Of a stretch of 64,000 nucleotides of DNA, positions 48,145 through 57,752 are shown piece after piece. Made by a program: the position numbers and the translations under genes. Every line of letters starts with the position of its first letter. Positions within the stretch are counted from its first letter, which is position 1. This DNA comes from Oxytricha trifallax (taxonomy: Eukaryota > Ciliophora > Spirotrichea > Sporadotrichida > Oxytrichidae): positions 37,945-101,944 of the forward strand of contig ARYC01001534.1 of the NCBI GenBank assembly GCA_000711775.1. The letters are read 5' to 3'. The notes beneath the pieces were generated by a model, which saw only the letters and a list, made by a program, of their open reading frames with translations, had not been told where the DNA came from and did no database searches.

Positions 48145-48541
48145 GAAGTTGATGCTATTTCCACTGTTATTGGTGATTTTAAACTCAACACTCTCCACAG
48201 TCTCCACACTTTTTTATTTTTTAAGGAAGATATCCTGAAGATACCCTGAAGATACCTTGAAGATATCTCTGATAATTTTATGAAAATTCTTAAAGATCAC
48301 TACAGCATCAACTTGATCGATGCCCTAAAATAAAAATGAATTGGAAAAGATGAAAAAAACAAAATTCCATTTTTAGATAGTTGATTAATTAATTAAATTT
48401 AAATAAGCATCTACTCAAACTTAATTCAAATTAGTGACTGTTTGATCTTAACTCATGTATATTGATATGAACATAATTTTATTTGATCTCTTTTTTGATT
48501 TATTTTTAACAGTCTCCCCATTTTAATTATACTCGCTTAAA
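47531..48541. repeat. 1-kb inverted duplication with ~435-bp arms
   Basis: Arms 47531-47966 and 48108-48541 are almost identical in inverted orientation, separated by a 141-bp unique loop. Each arm contains a run of TATCTTCAGG-type repeats (47815-47850, mirrored at 48226-48262) and a coding-like stretch. A transcript across it could fold into a long hairpin. Target-site duplications are not obvious. Confidence 0.85.
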
Positions 48542-48748
48542 TATAAAATATCTCTAGACTTTAATCATAGGTCAGTGAAAGCTTATTATAAATCACTTCT
48601 AGATTTCAAATTAAATGGTGATAATGATAATAATAATAATTTGATCACATTGAGGTTTCTGAGGACCCCCATCTTAATCACTTGATAGAATGTAAGTGAC
48701 AAGGCATTTTTGATTAGTTAGGAGATTCTTAACGTAACTAAGTCTTCA

Positions 48749-49251
48749 TCATATTGTTTTTCCTTTGTTGCCCTTTCTTTGGATTCTTCTTGGGTTTCTT
48801 CCTTTTCTTCTTTGTTATTTTCTTTGGTTGAGGATTTGGACTCTATCTCCTAAGTCCTTAAACTTGAACTGAGTGTCAAAATTCTTAACGGAGATTAAGA
48901 ATTTGAATAGTTTCAAGGCTATAGTTTGTTTGAGTCTTTTTGGTAATTAGTTATACTAAGTCACTCTTTTTGAAATAGGCATGTTTTTATAGATTAGACA
49001 TGGATTTATACTTTGTTCATTTGTGATGGAAATCCACAACTATTGATGCATGATGCGTCGTTTGCCGTAACATTATTTAGGATGTCTATGTCAAAGAGTT
49101 TAATAAACCATGAGACTTCTGGTAGTATGTTATCCATGGTACCTGTTTTTTCCTTGATATGCTCTGAGAGTTCGTTGTCAGTCATCTTGACTATATCTAT
49201 TAGGAGAGCATGGGTGAGGTTTCCATAGATAGCTGTAACAGCGTCTGTCAT
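48749..49251 (-). CDS. Unrecognised protein, 152 aa, one intron
   Basis: ATG at 49251 (MTDAVTAIYGNLTHALLIDI); exon 49251-49000, intron 48999-48956 (44 bp, GTCTAA..CTTAG), exon 48955-48749; exactly 153 codons. The C-terminal exon is strongly basic (NQRKQQRRKGRNPRRIQRK), like an RNA- or DNA-binding tail. An alternative frame over the same stretch is strongly acidic and runs on to about 48552, so the 3' structure is not certain. Function unknown. Confidence 0.55.
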
Positions 49252-49309
49252 TTTTTTGACATTTTTTTATGTTTAGGAATTAATTAATTGTATTGACCCA
49301 TTAGGAGAC

Positions 49310-50194
49310 GGAAGCTTCTCTAGTGTCAAATCTAGTTAGAATTCAGCCTTAGATGTGATTTACATTGATTCTAATTTCTGTTTAGTATTAATTAATTTAA
49401 TAACTATTATAATTTAAATTAGGATCCATATGCAGTACTAAATTTTAAAATTTCATTTCTTATTTTTATTATTATTTAAAGCTGTACGGAATTAATACTG
49501 AGGCTTAAGCCAGCCAGTTTATATATAATCAGATATTCATACTTTGACTTTTGGTGATTAAGTTTCCTCTTTCCGAGGGGAGGATTTCTTAATAATCGCT
49601 TATTAAAACTTAATTATGTCCGTGACGTCAATGATGTTGCTGTTTTTTAACATAGATTCTAAGATGGAAAATTTGAGGGTTCAATCTCAATTTATTCCCT
49701 GAGTCTCTTCGTAGTACGTGTACAAGCTAGACTTTTCTAAATATGAGTTTGTTTGATCATATTCATCGTAAATTGGTTTTTTTCTCTACTGAGATCCAGT
49801 CAGATTCAATTTGTGGATAAATTACTCTTTTTCTAATCCGATCTGCTTTTTTGGATGGGGGTCATAGGTCTATTTGGTATTGAATAGTGGGAGTCTTCTT
49901 TTAAGTTTCTGAAAGACGAGTCATTCGGAGTTAGAGGTTGCTCTTCAGAAAGGTTTATAGGAGGTTCAAATTCCTATAGGAGACGGGGTTTTGTTGGAGC
50001 TTGCTGGGGTTTTATTTGTTGTTTATGGACTCTAATCTTAGCATCTAAAAAGGTTATTGAGTCCAGAGTTGGACTACTTCACAGTTGTTGGCTTCTTCAA
50101 ATTGAATCTTTGAAAGATGTAATTGGAACTGGTTGACTATTGCATAGCCTTTTCTGATGATTTTTCTGGCTATGAATGTAATAATTTCTAACAT
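49310..50194 (-). CDS. Unrecognised gene, frames shift internally
   Basis: ATG at 50194 (MLEIITFIARKIIRKGYAIV, then SKIQFEEANNCEVVQLW). The frame moves near 50060 to ITFLDAKIRVHKQQIKPQQA and EFEPPINLSEEQPLTPNDSS, then to KKPIYDEYDQTNSYLEKSSL and a long TGA-free stretch to about 49337. GC content and Pro/Ser/Gln/Glu-rich text support coding. Whether the shifts are introns, indels or decay is unclear. It lies 78 bp from TBE-F. No domain recognised. Confidence 0.5.
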
Positions 50195-50413
50195 GTGAAG
50201 TCCCCAAGTTTTTTGTTTGTTTTTATAACTTCTATGACATATTAGGGTAGATGTAAAAAGTCTGTGTTCTCAATTAAAACCCCAAAACCCCTTAGTGAGG
50301 TTTATAAGTGCTTTGATTAGTAGGGTAAAGTTGGGGTTTTAATAGGGTTAGTAGAGAAAAAGCAGGTTTAATGCGAGTTTATTATGTATTTAATGAGTAT
50401 TAGTTTAATTAAT

Positions 50414-51860
50414 TCAAGCGAATTTTATCTGCTTGTCTTTGTTGTATCTCTTGAATCTTGCATGTCTTAGTGGATCAAGCATATCGTCCAATGATTGTTT
50501 TGGATATGCAGGTGCTCTTACGATTATTTTCTCCACAATCTTCTTTATTTCTTAGCATACATCATCTTGCTTTATGTGCTTCTCTGCTAAATATATTACT
50601 TATTGTTCATATTTTTTTAACATAATAAGCCATACTTTCCATATCGCACTCTAATATTGTAGCTGCTACTGCCCAAACATACCAATAAATAGAGCCATTG
50701 GTCCATTTCTCTCTGGTTGGGAAGTATCCTGGAGTACCAAGAACCTTTGCTAACGTTACAATCTCTTATCGTAAAGCTCTATTCAAATCTATTACGATTA
50801 CTTCTAAAGGAAAAAGGTTCAGCATAAAATTTTCAGGCTTCATATCTCTATGAACATACCCTAGGTCATGAAGCTCCTTGACTCCTTTTATCATATCTGA
50901 TAGTATATCATTCAAGTCATCTGGGTACCTACTCTGATATAGATAATCACGAAGAGTCATTTCAAACTTTTTTAACCTTAGAGCGATGAAACAAAACCCT
51001 AAAATAACACCATCAAGCTTTAGTAAGTTCTTGCAATCTTTTTTCTAAGCCTCTTTAAGTACGATATAATCGTTAGCTAACTCATTTTAGTATTGATCGT
51101 TCTTTAGGAGATAGCTGAAAGGATATAACTTGTAGGCATAGTCATCAACCTCTATGAGTTTAGCTTTAGCAGGTACTTTTATATGCAGATAGTTATTAAT
51201 TCAGTTCTAAGTTCAACTGCATTTAATGTAGGAATGTACATAGCTCTCTCTTAGAAGCATGCTAAATATACATCACCTGCTGGTTGATTCATTGATTCCA
51301 TTCGCTTCTATCTCTTAAGTTTCTCCTGCAGCTCTCTTTATGACTCAAGAGTAATAGATTTTCTTTTAGCTGGCACTAATTTTTAAGTCTCTTTATCTTA
51401 AATCAAGAGCTCACTCATGTGATGCTTATGCATATGCTTCTTAACTTTAGCAGAGTGAGTATAAGACTTCACACAAGTCGTGCACTAGTTCCTGCCATCG
51501 ACATTATCATGCTTAAAATACACCTTACTCTTACCAGAGTATACCTCTTTCATGTGTCTCTTTAAACTGGAATCGGTAGCGAAGAATTTTTAGCAGTCTT
51601 AGCATTCAAAAACTTTTATCTTTTCAATCTGAATCTGTCCTTTTACTTCCTCAACATCTTCAACTTATGTTTAAATTCCCATCTGATTTCTGCTTCTTGT
51701 TTTAAATTTCAATGATAAAAACCTAGGCTTCAAATTCAATAGATCTTAGCTCTGCCTCTCTCTCAATGTAGATTACTTCTGGTTTCTTAGTGGAACCAAA
51801 GTTGAGCTATGATTAACCAGTTCCTAGAGAAGCTGATTTGCAATTTAAGTTGACCGCCAT
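50414..51860 (-). pseudogene. TBE zinc-finger/kinase gene, frame broken (TBE-F)
   Basis: Start ATG at 51860 (MAVNLNCKSASLGTG) and stop TGA at 50414-50416; 1447 nt is one base off a full frame. Zinc-finger Cys/His text lies near 51450-51620. The kinase loop reads GYVHRDMKPENFML, followed by VIDLN in place of DFG. Only one indel is implied, so it could also be a sequence error. Confidence 0.8.
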
Positions 51861-52425
51861 GTTTAAATTCAAATTTAAATTTCTATTATAATGCTCTTAA
51901 AACCTCTCTAGTTAAAGCTGTAGTGTGTAAAAGTTGCCACAGCATTAATGATGGTTTGCTCTCAGCTCTAAGACTTCATATTTATACTCAGTTATAACTA
52001 TAATTTTTGTAATATCACCCTTAATAATTTTGATTTTGGTACCAACTCAGTTCAAGTTAAGGTTGGTACTGGTACCAATTAAGTTTTGAACCAGATTTGA
52101 ACTTTTCCATTAAAACCTCACTGGATTAAAACGAGGTACTAATTAAATTTTGGTATTATTATATTGGTACCAATTAAACTTAAACGGATTTAGTACCAGT
52201 ACTAATTAAATCTAAGCTATTTTAGTACTAATTTAATGGAACTAAATTGATAATAATGGAGCTCCATCTCTGATGTTTGTTACAGATTCTGCGAACTTTC
52301 TCCACGTATCTTTACAGGGTTGACCTCCTATAAGATGCCCATAATTAATAGTAATATTATTAAAAATAGGATCCAGACGTCTATAAATTAAAACTAGAAA
52401 TTCATTAATAGGAAGAGGAGCAAAG
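51861..52425. promoter_or_regulatory. Divergent intergenic region with GGTACCAATTAA iterons (TBE-F)
   Basis: About 52035-52245 holds repeats of GGTACCAATTAA, GAGGTACTAATTAAA and TTAGTACCAGTACTAATTAA in both orientations. The unit is quite unlike the TTAGGAG-type iterons of TBE-A/C/D but occupies the same place between the kinase and 22-kDa genes. Confidence 0.6.
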
Positions 52426-53201
52426 ATGGAATCAATGAGTGCTACACTGAAAAGGGTGGATGCCCAAGAAATGATATCAAGATTCAGGAGCAAGGAAGAT
52501 CTCTATCGATACCTCACTTAACATAGTAAAAAAAATTGATGATAATCAACATAATATGCAGTTGGTCTATTCCTTCCAACGAGGAAAGGTACCAAAATAT
52601 CATTCTTAAAAGCTATACTCTGTGATGAAAAGAAAGCTTTCAAAAACTAAGAGATTAAATTGATAGAAATACCAACACAGATATATCTTTCACTAATCTC
52701 TATGAGGATGATATGAAAGATGAAGAGTTGGTATTTTACCTTCCAAATAAGAAACAGCCCTCTAACAAATATCCATAAAGGAGCTTCTTCTTTGGTGTAC
52801 TTGGCACTATGAGAGAAGGGTATCTAAGAGAAATAATTGAAGAAGCTCACAAGAAACGCTACTCTATTTCTCCAGAGTATTGAAAGAAGCAATGCATACT
52901 CATAAGCGAGAGCTGGCTTGCGGAGCTTAAGAAGCATCCTTATCTCTCAAGTAAGCTTTTAAGTATAACTTTGTAGGGAAACCTGAAACTGGTATTTTTA
53001 ATGAAAGAGAATGCAAAAGCTCACAGAGAGAGAAAGTCTCAAACCATTCATTAAGTTAGCAAGAGACTTTATAAAGAGGTGTAAAAACCTGATGATATGA
53101 ATATAGATGCTGGTGCTGGTTCAAAGAGAAGAAACATGGTCGAAGTTAAGCACCAGAGAATAAAAGAAAGAGAAGCCGAATCCTTTCAAGAGTTAGTTTG
53201 A
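52426..53201 (+). CDS. TBE 22-kDa-type protein (TBE-F), two introns, late frame break
   Basis: Starts MESMSATLKRVDAQEMISRF. Intron 1 at 52526-52561 (36 bp, GTAAAA..ATGCAG) contains an in-frame TGA, so it must be spliced; it joins LTQH to IGLFLPTRKGTK. Intron 2 at 52951-52976 (26 bp, GTAAGC..TTGTAG, with TATAAC) joins HPYLS to RKPETGIF. After that a one-base loss near 53003 puts the MKENAKAHRERKSQ tail out of frame. A TGA also lies near 52878 in place of a Glu/Lys codon. Likely damaged. Confidence 0.75.
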
Positions 53202-53214
53202 TATGTGAAATAAT

Positions 53215-54281
53215 TCACTCATTTAAGTCTAACACTTATTAATAAACATTCATTCTACCCTTTCTTGCACATATCGTAGTCTAGTTTTTACCCACTCTCT
53301 TGCAACTACTCTGTATGAGATCTACTGTATCGATTGGTAGATCATGCATTAGGCGATACAGCAAGAACTTCTTGCAGTGAGTCTTAATCTAACTCCAGTA
53401 GAATTCGATTCCATTAAATTGTGGACTTTAAGGAACGTTATACACAGGAGTTATGTTTAACTCTTCATAAGTTTTCTTAGACTCCTTCGTCTTATGAATT
53501 GATAGGTTATTAACAAACAGGATGATCTCTTGATCGTTGTACTTATCTCTTAGTTTATTTAAGAACTCTATATACTGCTCTCTCTTAATAGAGCGAGGGT
53601 GAATAACATAAGTTTTTAAGCCTGAATCTTCATTAATACCAGCTAAAATTGCTAGAGTGACAACCTTTACCATTTAGTCATACACTTCTATATTATCATA
53701 ATTCTTGTACCAAGACTTATTAATAAAGGTGTTTAATGTAAACATTGCTTCATCAGCGTGTATGAACTTGATGTTATTGTCAATAGCCCTCTGCATTTAA
53801 GCATATATATATAGTTTGAATTATTACTATAAAATGGCACTGTAAAATCAATTACTCTCTTGACTCTGTTGACAGTCTTGAAAGTAATACCATTCCTTCT
53901 ATAAATATTTGCGATAGTCAATGGAGAGATGCGCATATCAGGAAACTTTCAATGAAATATCACAGCTAGCTAGTCAAGTGGGAAGTGTGCCCAATACTTA
54001 AGAGTCTTAGAATCGCAGAGTAAGTCAATATGCTGCAAAGAGAACTTTTATCTTCTTGCAGGATGTTATCAAGAACCAGCATTGAAATGCTAAACAGCTA
54101 GATAACAGTGATACCTTACAGTTGAAGCAGTCTTACACAATAGCTTCGCAAACGCACAAAAGTTCATCACTGGTTTGAGTTATTCTATATTAATACTCGC
54201 ACCTTACCTAAGCTAAAGCAGTAAATCTAAATATTTTTCATCATAAATAGACCCCAAAAATAGCTACTTTCTACTTCCCAT
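53215..54281 (-). pseudogene. TBE transposase, damaged (TBE-F)
   Basis: ATG at 54281, natural stop at 53215-53217; the length is not a multiple of three. Catalytic text is present (IHADEAMFTLN, LFVNNLSIHKTK with Asp changed to Asn at the second catalytic position, FNGIEFYW). A TGA occurs near 54087 in GS-TGA-QHPARR. The VNN change alone would be expected to abolish DDE chemistry. Confidence 0.8.
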
Positions 54282-54383
54282 TTTGCAAACTGGCCTAATT
54301 TCTCTATTAACCCTAATAAAACCCCAACTTTACCCTACTAATCAAAGCACTTATAAACCTCACTAAGGGGTTTTGGGGTTTTA

Positions 54384-54928
54384 AATGTCATTTTGTATAA
54401 TATCTCGTTTTATTTTGCTTAGTATACTCCTTCTGTGTTTCTAATTTATTAATTTGATAATGATAATAATGAATCAGCATTCTTGAATAAAACAAATTTT
54501 AAAATCTCTTCCAACTATAAGAAATGAACTTCCTAAAATTAAAATGGTTAAATTGAAATTTACTAACAATCTCCAGAAAATATCTTTTTTTTAAATCAAG
54601 GAAGTCCTTATATGACTAGAATTTAATTTCAAAGTAAAAAATAACTATATTCTCAATTTATTATAGTTACTTTATTAATTTTATGACCTATCACTACTCA
54701 ACCTCTTAATCATAATTTTGCAATATCTGAATGCTTCACTTAAAAGTAAGCCACTATCTTTCAAAATAAAATTTAATTTGATATCATCAGTATGAATTTA
54801 ATATAGCTATAAAATAGGTTTTACTTTCAGATCTTCTTGACAAAGTAATTCATGATTTATAATAAAAAAGCTTTATTAATTTAATTATTTAATCTATAAC
54901 TATAACTTTTTACTATAATGCAAAATAT
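54384..54928. other. AT-rich stretch between TBE-F and TBE-M
   Basis: No coding frame supported. CATGATTTATAA at 54851-54862 recurs in inverted orientation at 58867-58878, roughly equally far outside the outermost TBE-M genes (about 66 and 61 bp). It is a weak candidate for the inner part of TBE-M termini. No C4A4 sequence is seen there. Confidence 0.35.
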
Positions 54929-55915
54929 TCAACTCATAGCTTCCCTAAGTTGGTTCCCAAATGAAGTATAGCCTGGTCTGACATTGTTGGGTCTGGCAAA
55001 AACCTCCAAATTTAGACAGTCTGGAGCCATTGACTGAATAAAGTCGTAAATACAATCTGGCTTTTCTGAGTGTTTTCCTGTCTTTGCAAATAGAACGTTA
55101 TCTGTAACATGGTACTTCATAATATCAGAGACGTTTCCTTTTTTCCCTATTAGGAAGCTTTCATTGTTGTGAGCTGCATACATGCCTGAGCCTTTGTGGA
55201 GCTTTAAGTTTGCTGTAAGCTTAATCCACTCTCCCTTTTCAACCTCGTCATACCCATGGACTTTCAAAAATTCTCTGGCAAGATCCTTTTTTTAGTTGAC
55301 AAACCAGAGTATTAAAATGCCCCTCTCTTATACAAGTTCTATAGGCATAGCTAAAATTTCTTCATCACTCAGAGTAGGGTAGGGTACTGACTGTTTTATT
55401 TTATAAGCGGGGTCCATCAAAACAACCTCATAAAGTGAATTGTATCTTATCATGGCATCTGCTGCTATTTCCTCCCACATTTAAATGTCTCTGACATCGC
55501 CATCAAACACAACTGGTTCTGTCAGGCTTTTTCTCTCAACATTTCTGATTTTCCTCTGAAGTGGCACCAACTCATAGCCATTAAATACTTCTACTTGAGC
55601 TATGCATGGTCCTTGAGGAAAGCCTTGCTTGCTATCATTCTATTTCTTTTTCTAAATTGCTTTGGTCTTTTGCTGTCTCTTGAGGCAAGGAGGCTCGTGT
55701 TTAATGCAGTCGTTGCTCCTTGAAAATAGTTTGTCGCATCCACTGCATGTTCTCTTCAAAATACTTTCCCTCTCCTTAGTAGTTCTAGCATCTTATTTGT
55801 GGTAGTTTGTAGTATGAGTACTTAGAGCTCCTGAGCTATCATGGCGTGATCCGCAAAATTGGCAAATAAATGGCTTGACTAAGTCTATTATGGGAAGCTT
55901 ATTTGTCCTTTTCAT
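54929..55915 (-). CDS. C2H2 zinc-finger / MT-A70 adenine methyltransferase protein, 328 aa
   Basis: 329 codons, ATG at 55915 to TGA at 54929-54931, fully open. Residues 18-39 form a C2H2 finger (CQFCGSRHDSSGALSTH..H) and 57-77 a second, C2HC-like finger (CSGCDKLFSRSNDCIKHEPPC, Cys57, Cys60, His73, Cys77). From about 135 the MT-A70 fold follows: VVLMDPAY (168-171, the DPPW position reads DPAY), ILILWFVNQ (200-208), FLIGKKGN (254-261), FAKTGKHSEKPD (276-287), LEVFARPNNVRPGY (303-316) and GNQL (320-323). MT-A70 enzymes methylate adenine N6 in RNA or DNA; ciliate members deposit DNA 6mA. Whether DPAY is active is open. It takes the place of the TBE zinc-finger/kinase gene. Confidence 0.88.
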
Positions 55916-56968
55916 AGTTGATTTTTATTTATTATGGAAGGTTAGATTTCTTCTTGATCACCTTAGTATCATTGTTTATTCAAAGATATGAATATTTGAT
56001 CCGCAAAATTTTAGGAGGCCTGAATTTTCCGCAAAACTTTAGGAGAAAATTTGGTAAAGGGTTTTATGGTTTCATTTTTGATTACTCTAGGTATGTCGAC
56101 ATTGTTTAAGATTATATTATCCTATAATAATAATAGTAAATAATTAATATTAACTCTCCTATTCTTCTTTATTGTATTAATTATTAGTTTAATAAAAATG
56201 TTAAAACGATAAAAAAAATATATAATAAAGCCTATAGTGGAAGAAAGCCCATTATTTAGATAAATTTTATAAAAGTTACTTGTTTGAAAACAATAATATG
56301 AAATAAATATCTGCACTAAAATTTCTAATCTTTTAGCTAAAATTGTAAATTCTCTATAAATAATTTATTAAGTTTACTGACATTGCCAGAGTGCATAGTG
56401 CTAAATTATATTTATTTTATAATTTAATAATTAAACTATTAATAACTTCTTAGAGAAGCCATGGGTTTCAACTTAAAATACAAAATAAACTGTGAATTAT
56501 TAGTTAGTATTACCTTTGTAATAAGTAAAATATTTGAACTTACATTTACACTGTTGTCACAACAATTTGAGAAACTGTATAAATTATTATAAACCAAAAT
56601 AATCTGTTATATAAATTTACTTAATGGAAAAAGTTATGAACAATAAAATAAGAATGAATTAATTAATTAATAAATGAATTATTACTTTTGATGGTGCGAT
56701 ATGGACTCATAGGGTTTCCATTTATACTATAAATTTATAAATCATTAATTATAATTAATTATTTGATAATTTTTATAGGAATAATTATTGTTAAATAAAG
56801 ATAGTTATTCCCTTCGAATTCTTAATTCTGGTCAGTACCATGATGGAAGACCCTATAATGAATTTTATAGTAAGATTAAAGATTCTACTCATGAATCCAA
56901 AACTTTAGAACAGAAATTTAAATTAAATTTTATTTACATCTATAATTATTTCATTTATAGAACAACTT
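55916..56968. promoter_or_regulatory. Divergent intergenic region of TBE-M
   Basis: 1.05 kb of mostly AT-rich DNA between the MT-A70 gene and the 22-kDa homologue. Near 55998-56050 is a doubled unit, CCGCAAAATTTTAGGAGG and CCGCAAAACTTTAGGAG; a further GATCCGCAAAATTGG lies at 55849 just inside the coding sequence. The TTAGGAG core recalls the iterons of TBE-A/C/D. The rest (56110-56960) shows nothing I can assign. Confidence 0.4.
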
Positions 56969-57725
56969 ATGGAAAGCTAGCCAGTTTAAGGACATGACGC
57001 TAGAGAACTAGAAAGCAAATTTAAATCAAAAAGTGATTGGATAAAATTCCTAAAATTTAACAGTAAGATAAGTCAATTTACCAACTATAGAGGGCTTCTT
57101 TTTGCCGAATGACGAGCATATCACTATGAGATTTATAAAAGACTTCCTTGCGGGCCGCAAAGACCTCCTCAAGACTAGCGATGTTATACTTATCAACGTT
57201 CCATACTATGAGGAACTCTCTGTCAAAAATATATTTGACTAGGTTAAGGATGATCAAGGGATTATGAAATTTATGAATTTCTACCCCGACTATTAAGTAC
57301 TCCCAGAGAGAAGGTACTTCTATGGGGTGCTTGCGACCCTATGGCCAAACTATGTATAGACACTAGTAAAGCATGCAAACACAACTCGGAACAAAAGTGA
57401 AAGTATGGAGGAAGAGAAAGAGAAAATATACATTAGAGAGGATGTCTTCAACCTCTTATAGTCAGAGCCATATTTCTCAAGTACAATATTTTTAATAATA
57501 AACATATATATAGAGTCAAAAGGCAAAGCCTTGTCACTCCTTAAAGATAAATCAAAGCCTCGATAGCATAAATAAAAACGGAGCTATCATGAAATTTCAG
57601 ACCCATTTCCTGAGTTTAAGCAAAAAGCACAAGCCAATTTACCCTATAGCTCTCACTCCTTTCAGTAAAATATGATATAGGACTCAAGCAGCAAACGAAA
57701 GCCAGAAGATGATCTCATGGAATGA
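56969..57725 (+). CDS. 22-kDa-type TBE protein homologue (TBE-M), 231 aa, two introns
   Basis: Starts MESQPVQGHDARELESKFKS (TBE: MESMND...). Intron 1 at 57063-57090 (28 bp, GTAAGA..CTATAG) and intron 2 at 57481-57513 (33 bp, GTACAA..ATATAG) leave 696 nt, exactly 232 codons. Homology: GFFLPNDE / VGLFLPTQEG, then VPYYEELSVKNIFDQ / IPNYPELSVTNLYDD, then LPERRYFYGVLATLWPNYV / LPERNFFFGVLATLKPVYL, then EPYFS / HPFIS before intron 2. The charged tail (SKRKPEDDLME) is shorter. Role unknown; conservation of gene and intron sites indicates common descent with TBEs. Confidence 0.88.
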
Positions 57726-57752
57726 CTATGGCTGATGAATAAGAAATTGGAG

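Larger units (their letters stand above)
50275..54383. mobile_element. TBE: TBE-F, full-length TBE of a third subfamily
   Basis: 4109 bp, flanked by AAT (50272-50274 and 54384-54386). Ends TAAAACCCCAAAACCCC and GGGGTTTTGGGGTTTTA; subterminal TIR GTGAGGTTTATAAGTGCTTT then GATTAGTAGGGTAAAG. Order: kinase (-), 22-kDa (+), transposase (-). Protein text is clearly more diverged from TBE-A/C/D. It ends about 0.5 kb before the TBE-M genes. Confidence 0.95.

Noticed and set aside
49013-49228. Plus-strand frame of 71 codons
   Set aside because: It is antisense to the minus-strand gene 48749-49251, which splices into an exact frame.
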